DNA of 64,000 bases from the NCBI GenBank assembly GCA_030247855.1, contig JAPDRN010000049.1, forward strand, positions 164,756-228,755. Reading direction: 5' to 3'. The position numbers were made by a program, and so were the translations under genes. Below, piece after piece: positions 53,570 to 62,665 of the stretch; position 1 is the first letter of the stretch, and every line of letters begins with the position of its first letter. The stretch is from Knufia peltigerae. Its lineage: Eukaryota; Ascomycota; Eurotiomycetes; Chaetothyriales; Trichomeriaceae. The notes under the pieces were generated by a model. It saw only the letters and a list, made by a program, of their open reading frames with translations. It made no database searches and was not told the DNA's origin.

Positions 53570-55272
53570 GTGATCGCGATACGGTGCTGGAACAGTTGCG
53601 GGCCGCGGTGGGGGACCGCCACGTACTGACCGGCGACAAGGCCACCCGTCGTTTCCGTCGCGGCTATCGCTTCGGCGACGGCCCGGTGCTGGCGGTGGTG
53701 CGCCCGGGCACGCTGCTGCAGCTGTGGCAGGTGCTGCAGGCGGCGGTGCAGGGCGGCGCGGCGATCATCCTGCAGGCAGCCAATACCGGCCTGACCGGCG
53801 GTTCCACCCCCGATGGCGACGACTACGGCCGGCCGATCGTGCTGGTCAGCACCCTGCGCCTGGCCGGCATCCAGCTGTTGAACGAAGGCCGCCAGGTACT
53901 GTGCCTGCCCGGCGCGACGCTGGACCGCCTGGAGCAGACGCTGGCACCGCTCGGTCGCGAGCCGCACTCGGTGATCGGCTCGTCGTGCATTGGCGCCTCG
54001 GTGCTGGGCGGCATCTGCAACAACTCCGGTGGCGCACTGGTGCGCCGTGGCCCTGCCTATACCGAGCTGGCGCTGTATGCACAGGTTGACGCGCGGGGCG
54101 AACTGCAGCTGGTCAACCATCTGGGCATCGCGCTGGGCGATACGCCCGAGCAGATCCTGCAGCGCCTGCAGGGCGGCAACTACAGCGCTGCAGACGTCAG
54201 CAACGGTGATGGCCGTGCCGCCTCCGATCCGCGTTACGCCGAGGAAGTACGCAAGGTGGATGCCGATACCCCGGCACGCTTCAATGCCGACCCCAGCCGC
54301 CATTTCGAGGCAGCCGGTTCGGCGGGCAAGCTGGCCGTGTTCGCCGTGCGCCTGGATACCTTCGAGAAGGAGGCCGCCGAGGTCTTCTATATCGGCAGCA
54401 ACCGCACCGACAGCCTGACCGCGATCCGCCGCCAACTGCTGACCGGCTTCGAGCGCCTGCCCATCGCCGGCGAGTACATCCACCGGGATGCCTATGACAT
54501 CGGCGAGCGCTACGGCAAGGACAGTTTCCTGCTGATCGACAAGCTCGGTACCGCGCGCGTTCCGGCCGCATTCGCACTGAAGAGCCGGGTTGATGGCTGG
54601 TTCGAACGGCTGGGCCTGCGCGGTGTCACCGACCGGATGATGCAGGCGCTGACCGGTCTGCTGCCTTCGCACCTGCCCAAGCGCATGGGCGAGTTCCGCC
54701 AGCGTTACGAGCATCACCTGCTGCTGAAGGTGTCCGCGCAGGATGCGGCCGCCACCGAGGCATGGCTGCGCGGCTTCTTCAACGACCATGAAGGCGGTTA
54801 CTTCCACTGCACGGCGGACGAAGGGCGCAAGGCGTTCCTGCATCGCTTTGCCGTGGCCGGTGCCGCCGTGCGCTACCGCGAAGTGCACCGCGCGCAGGTG
54901 CAGGACATTGTCGCGCTGGACATTGCGCTGCGCCGCGACGATGCCGACTGGTTCGAGCAGTTGCCGGCTGATATCGATGGCCGCCTGCTGCACAAGCTGT
55001 ACTACGGCCACTTCCTGTGCCACGTGTTCCACCAGGACTACATCGCGCGCAAGGGGGAAGACCCGATGGCCATCGAGCACGCGATGTGGGCATTGCTGGA
55101 CCAGCGCGGTGCCGAGTATCCGGCCGAGCACAATGTCGGCCACCTGTATCCGGCCAAGCCGGCGCTGGCCGGCTTCTACCGCACGCTGGACCCGAGCAAT
55201 ACCTTCAACCCCGGCATCGGCCAGACGTCGAAGGCGAAAGGGTGGGGTGGCTGCGACTGCGAGGGGCACTGA
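53566..55272 (+). CDS. dld: Quinone-dependent D-lactate dehydrogenase Dld
   Basis: 568 residues, matching the 571 of E. coli Dld. N-terminal FAD-binding domain ([32 protein letters not shown]), membrane-binding and cap domains ([30 protein letters not shown]), and a GLY/PAKP...FNPGIG C-terminus. It oxidises D-lactate at the inner-membrane face. The ATGA overlap with lldD couples the two stereospecific enzymes, so both lactate isomers are covered by one operon. Confidence 0.94.
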   Translation: MSDRDTVLEQLRAAVGDRHVLTGDKATRRFRRGYRFGDGPVLAVVRPGTLLQLWQVLQAAVQGGAAIILQAANTGLTGGSTPDGDDYGRPIVLVSTLRLAGIQLLNEGRQVLCLPGATLDRLEQTLAPLGREPHSVIGSSCIGASVLGGICNNSGGALVRRGPAYTELALYAQVDARGELQLVNHLGIALGDTPEQILQRLQGGNYSAADVSNGDGRAASDPRYAEEVRKVDADTPARFNADPSRHFEAAGSAGKLAVFAVRLDTFEKEAAEVFYIGSNRTDSLTAIRRQLLTGFERLPIAGEYIHRDAYDIGERYGKDSFLLIDKLGTARVPAAFALKSRVDGWFERLGLRGVTDRMMQALTGLLPSHLPKRMGEFRQRYEHHLLLKVSAQDAAATEAWLRGFFNDHEGGYFHCTADEGRKAFLHRFAVAGAAVRYREVHRAQVQDIVALDIALRRDDADWFEQLPADIDGRLLHKLYYGHFLCHVFHQDYIARKGEDPMAIEHAMWALLDQRGAEYPAEHNVGHLYPAKPALAGFYRTLDPSNTFNPGIGQTSKAKGWGGCDCEGH

Positions 55273-55339
55273 GTCGCAACGCAACGCCTGCGCTACCATC
55301 GGTCCCTCGCAAGGACGTGCCGGGGCGCACAGGATGATC

Positions 55340-56212
55340 ATGAATTCCACGCGTATTGCTTACGCCGTGCTGTCTGCACTGCTGCTGGCATCCTCGCTGC
55401 CTGCGGCGGCGGACGTCGCGCCCGTTCAACGGGACGCGGCAGGCAACCAGCTGGAGGCGCTGCTGCTGCAGCGCGAGCGGGGAGCGGAAGAGCCCGAGCG
55501 CTACTGCACTGCCGATGGCCAGTGGTGCGTGCGAGCGTTGCCTGCAACGGGCGAAGACCAGCCGGCAGCGCTGGAAGTTGCCGAGCGCGCCGATGATGAA
55601 GCCGAACCGCAGATGCGCCACGTCCCCATCGACGTGGTTGACGATGGCGACCTGCGGGTCTGGCCTTTCATCGTGCGCCTGGCGCCCGGCGTGGGTGCAG
55701 GCCAGGCCGTGGCCGATCCACAACAGGCAGTACTGCAGAACGTGCTGGTCGGCGGTCTGGTGGAGGCCCGCGCGATGTATTCCGGCGGCGGTGCCAGCGC
55801 ATCGACTCTGCGACTGGCGCGCATCCGCCATCTCGATGAAGGCATCCAGGTGGACGCCGACGTGCTGTCCGTTGCCTTGTCGGGCAACAAGATGATCCGG
55901 GCCTGTTTCAGTGAGCGCGATTTCGATCAGCGCGCTGGTGCCTGCCATGACGAGTACAGCTTCGATGCGGAACTTGCGCTGGCAACCGAAGGGCAGGGCA
56001 TGCCTGTGCTGCGCTACCGGACCGAGGCGACCAACTATCCGGCCGGGGTATCACCGCAGCGCGACTCGCTGGCCAGGGGACGGTTGAGGAAGAAGGATCT
56101 GCGTACCGAACAGGACGCGGAATGCAGCTACACGCGCACCTTCCGCTTCACTTCAGGGGCTTACCAGCCGGATCAGCCGCTGCCGGAGTGCTCGGGCTAC
56201 ACCGAGCCCTGA
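55340..56212 (+). CDS. Exported protein, unknown function
   Basis: 290 residues from ATG 55340 (five bases after AGGA; 55334 is also possible). Signal peptide RIAYAVLSALLLASSLPAAA. The mature part is acidic, with at least five cysteines (CTADGQWC, RACFS, AGACHDE, AECSYT, LPECSGY), suggesting disulfides. No family recognised. It is the first of several exported proteins on this stretch. Confidence 0.7.
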   Translation: MNSTRIAYAVLSALLLASSLPAAADVAPVQRDAAGNQLEALLLQRERGAEEPERYCTADGQWCVRALPATGEDQPAALEVAERADDEAEPQMRHVPIDVVDDGDLRVWPFIVRLAPGVGAGQAVADPQQAVLQNVLVGGLVEARAMYSGGGASASTLRLARIRHLDEGIQVDADVLSVALSGNKMIRACFSERDFDQRAGACHDEYSFDAELALATEGQGMPVLRYRTEATNYPAGVSPQRDSLARGRLRKKDLRTEQDAECSYTRTFRFTSGAYQPDQPLPECSGYTEP

Positions 56213-56261
56213 GCCATGGAGCCGAGCGTATGCCCGGCTCCGCGCTACGGCCGTGACGCGC

Positions 56262-56555
56262 TTACTCGCAGCGGGTAGCGGTGATGATGTTGTCCTTGTC
56301 CACGAACACGCGCAGGCGGTCCTGGCGGATGTCCTTGGTGGTGATGGTGGCCGGGCCGATGGGATTGACCATGCCTGCGCCGCTTTCGCTGGACAGGCGG
56401 CGGATGTTCGGTTCGTTGGCGGGCTGACCGATGGCCCAGCCCAGCTGGCTGGCATCGCAGCGGCCACTGCCCTTGACCTCCGGGCCGGGAGTGCTGACAC
56501 AGGCCGACAGCAACAAGGCCGAGGCGGGCAGCAACAGAGTCAGGCGGATGGTCAT
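56262..56555 (-). CDS. I78-family protease-inhibitor lipoprotein
   Basis: 97 residues. Lipobox LLSAC near residue 19. The C-terminal part (GWAIGQPANEPNIRRLSSESGAGMV, then RLRVFVDKDNIITATRCE) has the G-Q-x...D-x-x-x-I-x-x-x-x-C layout of peptidase inhibitor I78 (potato-inhibitor-I-like). It may protect the periplasm against serine proteases. Single gene on the minus strand. Confidence 0.8.
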   Translation of the reverse strand: MTIRLTLLLPASALLLSACVSTPGPEVKGSGRCDASQLGWAIGQPANEPNIRRLSSESGAGMVNPIGPATITTKDIRQDRLRVFVDKDNIITATRCE

Positions 56556-56723
56556 GCGGGCGCTCCTGCGCAGGGGATTGGCGGCACGATAGCACTGACC
56601 GCGCGAAACCCGGCAGCGTTCGGGTCATTGCCCGCGCGGCCGCCGCGCTGCATAGTGGCCGGCGTTGCTGGCAGTGTGCCGGCGGGCAGACCGGGCCAGT
56701 CCGGTGCAGGTGTTGGATCGGGT

Positions 56724-57386
56724 ATGACGGCAGGCAGTTTGCGTGGCAGGCAGAACGCAGTGAAGGCGCTGGCAGTGCTGTCGCTGCTTTGCATGACAGG
56801 GGGGGCCGTGGCCGACGAACCGGTCGCAGCGCCGGCTGCCGAAACGCCGGTGTTTGGTGGCTGGCGCAACCTGCAGACCGAAGCCGGTTACCAGCCGGCG
56901 CAGCGCAACCTGGCGTTCGCGATGCTGCCGCAGGCCGCCACCCGGGGTGATCGCTTCGCGATCCTCGACCGTGAAGGCAAGCGCGCGGTGTGCTGCCTGC
57001 AGGTGGCCAGCGAGTCGCTGGGTGTTGCCGCGCTGCGCGAGCAGTACCACCTGCCGCAGGCCGGGGTGACCGATCTGAGCAATGGCCGCAGCCCGGCGCG
57101 CCCGTACCTGCCGCATGTCTATGCGATGCAGCGGGTGGATGAACTGGCCGACTATGGTTTCGCCGATGTTGCCGGTGCCTACAGCGATCTGGGTGGGCTG
57201 CTGCTGCCGGACGCGGCCGCGCTGGCCGCCGACGCCAGCGAGGTGCGCCTGGGCGAGGCCCATTATCGCCTGCAGTTCCATCGCCAGCCGCTGGCCGATG
57301 ATGATGGCGCACTGGACCGCTATACCCTGCAGCCGCTGCCTACGGGTGCACCGGTCGTGGTTGAAGTGCCGTTCGGCACCTACTGA
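56724..57386 (+). CDS. Exported protein, unknown function
   Basis: 220 residues. A longer N-terminus (MTAGSLRGRQNAVKALAVLSLLCMTGGAVADE) gives a signal peptide with an extended n-region. The mature protein includes RAVCCLQVASESLGVA and a Leu/Asp-rich tail (YRLQFHRQPLADDDGALDRYTL). No family recognised. It is about 70 bases before cdh on the same strand. Confidence 0.65.
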   Translation: MTAGSLRGRQNAVKALAVLSLLCMTGGAVADEPVAAPAAETPVFGGWRNLQTEAGYQPAQRNLAFAMLPQAATRGDRFAILDREGKRAVCCLQVASESLGVAALREQYHLPQAGVTDLSNGRSPARPYLPHVYAMQRVDELADYGFADVAGAYSDLGGLLLPDAAALAADASEVRLGEAHYRLQFHRQPLADDDGALDRYTLQPLPTGAPVVVEVPFGTY

Positions 57387-57455
57387 TTGCCACATCCCAC
57401 TGGCTAGAATGGCGCGCGGCGCTGCCTGTCGCGCCTGATCCCGCGAGTTGTTGCC

Positions 57456-58229
57456 GTGCGATTTCTGCTGCTGCCCCTGATGTTGCTGGCCGGTTGTGCC
57501 AGCGTGCCCCCCGCGCCGCCGCCGGCACATTCGGATGCGCTGTGGCGCCTGATCGAGCGTGATTGCCAGGGCGGACAGTCGCCACGGGGTGACTGCCTGC
57601 AGGTGCGGCCGGCAGCCGACCACCGCGATGTGCTGGTCAAGGATGCGCACGGCCACTATCAGTTCCTGCTGATGCCGCTGGACAAGGTCAGTGGCATCGA
57701 AAGCCCCACGCTGTACCGGCGTGGCGCACCCAATTACTTCGCCGCCGCCTGGCAGGCCCGCACGCGCACCGAACAGGCGCTGGGCCAGCCGCTGCCGCGC
57801 AGCGTCGCCAGCCTGGCATTGAATTCGCCACATGGCCGTTCGCAGCACCAGCTGCACATCCACGTCGACTGCCTGCGCGCTGACGTTCTGCAGGCGTTGG
57901 AAGAAAATCGCGCGACCCTCGGCACGCAGTGGGCACCACTTCCGGTGCTGTTGCGCGGCCATCAGTACCAGGTACGGCTGCTGCCGGGCGAGGCGTTGAC
58001 GGCCAATCCGCTCAACCTGCTGGCCTATGGCCTGAGCGGTGTGGACAAGGTTGGCCAATGGAGTCTGCTGGTGGCGGGACGCGAGGACGTGCACGGCGTG
58101 CCGGGTTTCATCCTGCTGGCCACGCAGCTGGACCCGGACACTGGCAACGATGCCAGCGCCGAGGAGCTGCAGGACCATGCCTGCAGCGTGTTGACCGGCG
58201 CGGATGCCGCGCTGGAGCGGGTGCGCTAG
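57456..58229 (+). CDS. cdh: CDP-diacylglycerol diphosphatase (Cdh)
   Basis: 257 residues from a GTG start. A lipobox (LAGC at about residue 15) makes it a lipoprotein here. The HIT-like block NSPHGRSQHQLHIHVDC carries the H-x-H-x... catalytic histidines of Cdh. It hydrolyses CDP-diacylglycerol to CMP and phosphatidic acid at the membrane. E. coli Cdh has an N-terminal membrane helix instead of a lipobox. Confidence 0.87.
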   Translation: MRFLLLPLMLLAGCASVPPAPPPAHSDALWRLIERDCQGGQSPRGDCLQVRPAADHRDVLVKDAHGHYQFLLMPLDKVSGIESPTLYRRGAPNYFAAAWQARTRTEQALGQPLPRSVASLALNSPHGRSQHQLHIHVDCLRADVLQALEENRATLGTQWAPLPVLLRGHQYQVRLLPGEALTANPLNLLAYGLSGVDKVGQWSLLVAGREDVHGVPGFILLATQLDPDTGNDASAEELQDHACSVLTGADAALERVR

Positions 58230-58831
58230 TTTTCCGTCGGCTGTCGTTGCAGCCAGACGGGGGCAGTCAGCGCGTACAGCTGGCGGTCCTGCCAGCCCTC
58301 GGCATCCAAGTGGTGGTCGCGCAGCAGGCCTTCGCGCTCGAAGCCGACGGCCTGCAAGGTGGCGACCACTTCGCTTCCCGTATCGGGCGGCAGCAGGACG
58401 AACAAGCGACGGATTCCCACCTGTTTGAACAGGAACGTGCACAGCGCCTGCAATGATGGGTGCAGCTGGCGCTGCTGTGGGCATCCCCCGGCATGCAGCC
58501 AGCGCAGTTCGACGCTGCGCGCATGCGCGCAATGCAGGCGCAGGTTCAGCTGGTCCAGCAGCTCACCCACTGCATCGAAGCTGCCCAGCAGCAGATGATC
58601 GTTGTCGTGTTGCAGCTGCGAACGCTGCACACCGCAGAGGAAGTGGGCTTCAGCGTCGAAATGGCCAGGCAGGTTGCTGCTGCGTTCGACCTTCTGATAA
58701 TAGTGGCGCCAGGCGGAAAGATCTGAACGCTGCAGGGGTCGCAGTACGACAGGCCCGTGCTGGAGCAGCAGGAGATGGCGGCGCAGCACCGGTCGCAGCG
58801 GTGGCAGGGAAGCAGGGAAATACCGGTTCAT
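58226..58831 (-). CDS. GNAT-like acetyltransferase
   Basis: 201 residues from ATG 58831. N-terminal GPVVLRPLQRSDLSAWRHYYQ is a typical GNAT opening; the acetyl-CoA loop is less clear (RWLHAGGCPQQRQLHPSLQALCTFLF), then IRRLFVLLPPDTGSEVVATLQAVGFEREG, the usual alpha4/beta6 end. Assignment is by outline; activity uncertain. It converges on cdh, their stops overlapping by four bases. Confidence 0.65.
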   Translation of the reverse strand: MNRYFPASLPPLRPVLRRHLLLLQHGPVVLRPLQRSDLSAWRHYYQKVERSSNLPGHFDAEAHFLCGVQRSQLQHDNDHLLLGSFDAVGELLDQLNLRLHCAHARSVELRWLHAGGCPQQRQLHPSLQALCTFLFKQVGIRRLFVLLPPDTGSEVVATLQAVGFEREGLLRDHHLDAEGWQDRQLYALTAPVWLQRQPTEN

Positions 58832-59050
58832 GGGGTGGGACGATGACGCACAGCGGCGAGCGGGAACAATGAAACAAGTTGCAAACGCGGTGACGTCGCT
58901 GCCTGCGGTCTGATTCGGTTCAGGCATAAGGCCATCAGGGCTGGTCATTTCCGTTGCAACCACCCGTTCAGGACACTTTCGTTACGGGATCGTTATGCGC
59001 GCACCGTCGCCAGCGCCCCGGACCACCCGCCCAACTCCCCCAGGAAGCCC

Positions 59051-61777
59051 ATGTCCGCCTCTTCCCTGGCGCTGCGCCCGCGTCCGCTGGTGCTTGCCTT
59101 GTCGTCCCTGATGCTGGCCTCGTTGCCGGCCTTCGCGCAGGAAAGCGCACCCACGTCATTGCAGGAAGTGAAGGTCACTGGCTCGCGCATCCCGCGTGCC
59201 AGCGTCGAGGGGCCATCGCCGGTCACGGTGATCAGCCGCGAGCAGATCGATGCACAGGGCTACCGCAACGCATTCGATGCGTTGAGCGCGCTCACTGAGA
59301 ACACCGGCAACGTGCAGGGCGAGGACTTCGGCAATACCTTCACCCCGGCGGCGAACACCATCAACCTGCGTGGCCTGGGCCCCAACCGCACGCTGGTGCT
59401 GGTCAACGGCCGCCGCCAGGCCGACTATCCGCTGGCCTACGAGGGCTCGGTGAACGTGGTCAACCTGGCCAACATCCCCAGTGCGTTGATCGAGCGCATC
59501 GAGGTGCTGGCCGCAGGCGCATCGGCGGTGTACGGCTCCGATGCGATCGCCGGCGTGGTCAACATCATCCTCAAGGACCGTTTCGACGGCGTGGACGTCA
59601 ACGTGCGTGCCGGCGGCACCCAGCAGGGTGGTGGTGACAACCAGCGCGTGCAGGTGGTGGGCGGCAGCTCGGGCGAGCGCTGGGAAGGCCTGTTCGGCTT
59701 CGAACTGGACGTGCGCAAGGCGATCCACGCGCGGCAGCGCGACTTCATGGATTCGCTGGACGATGATCCCACCGGCAAGGCGCCACAGCCGACGGCCGTC
59801 GCCTATCGTCGCAACGCAGCCACCGGTCGCAACATCGATCCGGGCGTCGCCGGCTGCGATGCGGCCTCGGCCATCTACGGTGGCAGCGTGTTCCGCGCCA
59901 ACAACCCGCGCCAGGGTGCGTACTGCGGCAGCAACGAAGCCGCCGCCAGCTACTGGACCGTGCAGACCGAGAAGCGCAACCTCAACGGCTACGGCCTGCT
60001 GACGTTCCACGTCAACGACACCACCGACCTGTTCGCCGATGTCGCCGTGGGCAGTGCACGGATCCACAACAACACGCGTGCACCCACCTGGACCTCGTCA
60101 CGCAACTACTTCTACAACCAGAACACGGGCAACCTGGAGAGCTGGTACCGCCGCTTTGCGCCAGAGGAAATCGGCGGCCTGCCGCGCAACGCCAATCGCT
60201 TCCTGGAAAGCTCGTGGTCGTTCAATGTCGGTGCGCGTGGCCAGATCGGCGACAGCGGCTGGGACTACGAAGCGGTCTACAGCCGCTCACGCTACGAGAA
60301 CCGCACGCGCCGCCCGGTGCTGCTGGCAGGCATCAACGAGTACCTGCTGGGTCCGCAGCTGGGGGTGCGCAACGGCGTGGAGGTCTATGCGCCGGATCCG
60401 TCGCGCCTGTTCCGGCCGCTGACGCCCGATGAGTACGGTCGCCTGTCCGACTACCAGGAAAGCCGCAACGCGGCGTGGCTGCAGACCTTCAGTGCGACGG
60501 TCAATGGTCGCCTGTTCGCATTGCCGGGTGGCGACGCCGCGTTGGCCGCGGTGGTCGAAGCGGGCAGCCAGGGCTATCGCAACCGCCCGGACCCACGCCT
60601 GGGCACCGGCGAATTCTGGAACACCAGCGCCGGCATCGGTGCCGGTGGCGAACGTGACCGCTATGCGGCGGGTATTGAACTGCAACTGCCGTTGCTGCAG
60701 TCGCTGACCACCACATTGGCAGGTCGCTACGACCAGTACCGCGCCGGTGGCGAGCATCTCGGCAAGGCAACCTGGAGCTTCGGTGTCGAGTTCCGTCCGA
60801 TCGAAAGCCTGCTGATCCGCGGCACCGCGGCCACCAGTTTCCGTGCGCCGGACATGAACTATGTGTTCGCCACCGAGACCCGTGGCTACAACCCCGGGAT
60901 GACCGACTACTGGCGCTGCCGCACCGCCGGCCAGTCGTATGACAACTGCGACTACAACGGCCTGTCGATCGACTACAGCAACCGCGCCAATCCGCAGCTG
61001 CAGCCGGAGTCGGCCAAATCGTATGGCTTCGGGGTGGTCTGGTCGCCGCTGTCCGGGCTGGATTTCAGCGCTGACTACTACGACATCCGCATCGACAACG
61101 AGGTGACCAGCCTCGACACCAGCCGCATCCTGCGGGATGAGGCCGACTGCCGGCTGGGTCGCACCCTCGGCGGCGAAGCGCGCGACATCGGTTCGCCGCT
61201 GTGCCAGGACGCGCTGTCCCGGGTGATCCGCAACCCCTCCAATGCCACCGTGCAGCCGGACCAGGTAACCCGCGTACTGATCAACCCGATCAATGCGGCA
61301 TCAGAATCGGTGCGTGGCGTCGACCTGAAGGGCAACTGGCGCTTCGATGCGGGCCGCTATGGCCGCTTCACCACGCGTCTGGCCTACACCCTGGTGCTGG
61401 AGCACGAGTACAGGCAGTTTGCCGATGACGAAGTGCGCGACATCCGCAATTCGCTGGATGACTGGCAGTGGCGCAGCAAGGCCAATGGCAGCATCACCTG
61501 GAACCAGGGCGACTGGACCGCGACGATCTATGGCAACCGCTATGGCTCGTTGCCGAAGAGCGATGGCAGTGGCCGCATCGGGCCGTACATGACCTACAAC
61601 GCCAGTGTGTTCCGCCAGTTCGGCGAGAACCTGACACTGGGTGTGATCGTCAACAACCTGCGCGACAGCCGGCCGCCGGCGGACAGGAATGGGGGTGGTT
61701 GGCCGTTCTATCCGGTCGGCAACTACGACCCGTATGGCCGTCAGTTCTGGGTGGAGCTGGATTACCGGTTCCGTTGA
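59051..61777 (+). CDS. TonB-dependent outer-membrane receptor (VTGSRIPR type)
   Basis: 908 residues. Signal peptide to about residue 27, TonB-box region with EVKVTGSRIPRASVEGPSPVTVI, plug (about 45-170: TINLRGLGPNRTLVLVNGRR, then AVYGSDAIAGVVNIILKDRFDGV) and a 22-strand barrel ending FWVELDYRFR. This subclass in Xanthomonadaceae takes up sugars, peptides or other non-iron substrates; no STN domain. The ligand is unknown and no degradative enzyme is adjacent. Confidence 0.92.
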   Translation: MSASSLALRPRPLVLALSSLMLASLPAFAQESAPTSLQEVKVTGSRIPRASVEGPSPVTVISREQIDAQGYRNAFDALSALTENTGNVQGEDFGNTFTPAANTINLRGLGPNRTLVLVNGRRQADYPLAYEGSVNVVNLANIPSALIERIEVLAAGASAVYGSDAIAGVVNIILKDRFDGVDVNVRAGGTQQGGGDNQRVQVVGGSSGERWEGLFGFELDVRKAIHARQRDFMDSLDDDPTGKAPQPTAVAYRRNAATGRNIDPGVAGCDAASAIYGGSVFRANNPRQGAYCGSNEAAASYWTVQTEKRNLNGYGLLTFHVNDTTDLFADVAVGSARIHNNTRAPTWTSSRNYFYNQNTGNLESWYRRFAPEEIGGLPRNANRFLESSWSFNVGARGQIGDSGWDYEAVYSRSRYENRTRRPVLLAGINEYLLGPQLGVRNGVEVYAPDPSRLFRPLTPDEYGRLSDYQESRNAAWLQTFSATVNGRLFALPGGDAALAAVVEAGSQGYRNRPDPRLGTGEFWNTSAGIGAGGERDRYAAGIELQLPLLQSLTTTLAGRYDQYRAGGEHLGKATWSFGVEFRPIESLLIRGTAATSFRAPDMNYVFATETRGYNPGMTDYWRCRTAGQSYDNCDYNGLSIDYSNRANPQLQPESAKSYGFGVVWSPLSGLDFSADYYDIRIDNEVTSLDTSRILRDEADCRLGRTLGGEARDIGSPLCQDALSRVIRNPSNATVQPDQVTRVLINPINAASESVRGVDLKGNWRFDAGRYGRFTTRLAYTLVLEHEYRQFADDEVRDIRNSLDDWQWRSKANGSITWNQGDWTATIYGNRYGSLPKSDGSGRIGPYMTYNASVFRQFGENLTLGVIVNNLRDSRPPADRNGGGWPFYPVGNYDPYGRQFWVELDYRFR

Positions 61778-61792
61778 TCGAAGCGGTAAACG

Positions 61793-61817
61793 AAAGGCCC
61801 GGCAATGCCGGGCCTTT
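61793..61817. terminator. Bidirectional hairpin terminator
   Basis: AAAGGCCCGGC-AAT-GCCGGGCCTTT between the convergent receptor (+) and the exported UbiC-like gene (-). The 11-bp stem ends in T-runs on both strands. Confidence 0.8.
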
Positions 61818-61839
61818 CTCTGTTCAGTTCGTTGCTGGA

Positions 61840-62481
61840 TCAGGGCAGTGCCTGCACCAGATATGACTCGATGACGTAGCTGAAAGGCTGCTGCTGGCGG
61901 TCGCGCAGCAGGGCGCGCACTTCCAGGATCACGCCGTGGTCGCCTTCGCCGCGCGGCGGCCAGAAGGTCTGGTCGGTCACGGTCTGGCGCTGGAAGCCGA
62001 GCGGGCCGACCACGCGGCCAAAGGGCTCGTCGGTCGTGTCGAGCACCTGGTTCATGGCCGGGCTGAGATGATCGGGCAGGTACCAGTTGTCGGCCTCCGA
62101 CAGCACCCGGCTGCCGCAGGCCAGCTGCACGCGGCGGTAACGCAGTGGCGTAGAGGCATCGGCGCCCAAGGCCTGCAGCACGTCGGCCGGCGCGGGCTTG
62201 TCCTGGCCATGCACGCGCACCGCGCGGACCCGGGCCTGCTCGGCCAGGCCGTGCTCGGCGCACCAGCTTTCCAGGGTGGCGGTGGCGCTCTGGCCGGTCA
62301 GCACGCGCTGGTGCAGCACCTCGACCAGCGCAGCCGAGGCGATCCGCTGCTGGCCCGGCGGCGCCTGCAGGGGCGCGCTGGCGGCGGCATCGGTGGCGGA
62401 CAGGCTGGCGATCGGGGCGGCGGCCAACAGGGACGCGGCCTGCCAGCGGCGAAGACGATCGTGGCGGTCGGGCGGGCCCAT
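61840..62481 (-). CDS. Exported chorismate-lyase/UTRA-like protein, unknown function
   Basis: 213 residues. Signal-like N-terminus (RRWQAASLLAAAPIASLSA). The mature part follows the UbiC/UTRA pattern: PLRYRRVQLACGSRVLSEADNWYLPDHLS, TDEPFGRVVGPLGFQRQTV. UbiC makes 4-hydroxybenzoate from chorismate in the cytoplasm, so a periplasmic relative must do something else, perhaps binding an aromatic compound. It is divergent from the amidohydrolase gene. Confidence 0.65.
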   Translation of the reverse strand: MGPPDRHDRLRRWQAASLLAAAPIASLSATDAAASAPLQAPPGQQRIASAALVEVLHQRVLTGQSATATLESWCAEHGLAEQARVRAVRVHGQDKPAPADVLQALGADASTPLRYRRVQLACGSRVLSEADNWYLPDHLSPAMNQVLDTTDEPFGRVVGPLGFQRQTVTDQTFWPPRGEGDHGVILEVRALLRDRQQQPFSYVIESYLVQALP

Positions 62482-62665
62482 GCGGTATCACAGCGGAAAC
62501 AGGCGCCCATGTTACCCGTTCAGGCGTGCATCCGGCGTCCCTGCGGCGCACGGTCGCGGGCGGGATTCATCGTGCTTGTGAATGCATGACATGCAGATAT
62601 TTCGTTGGCCGATGGCAGCGGCGGCGGGCAGGATGGCGCCAGTGTTGGCTTTCCGGGAGAACCTG

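Noticed and set aside
53428..55350. Minus-strand frame of about 640 codons opposite dld
   Set aside because: Shadow of dld and lldD, both of which align with known enzymes over their full length.
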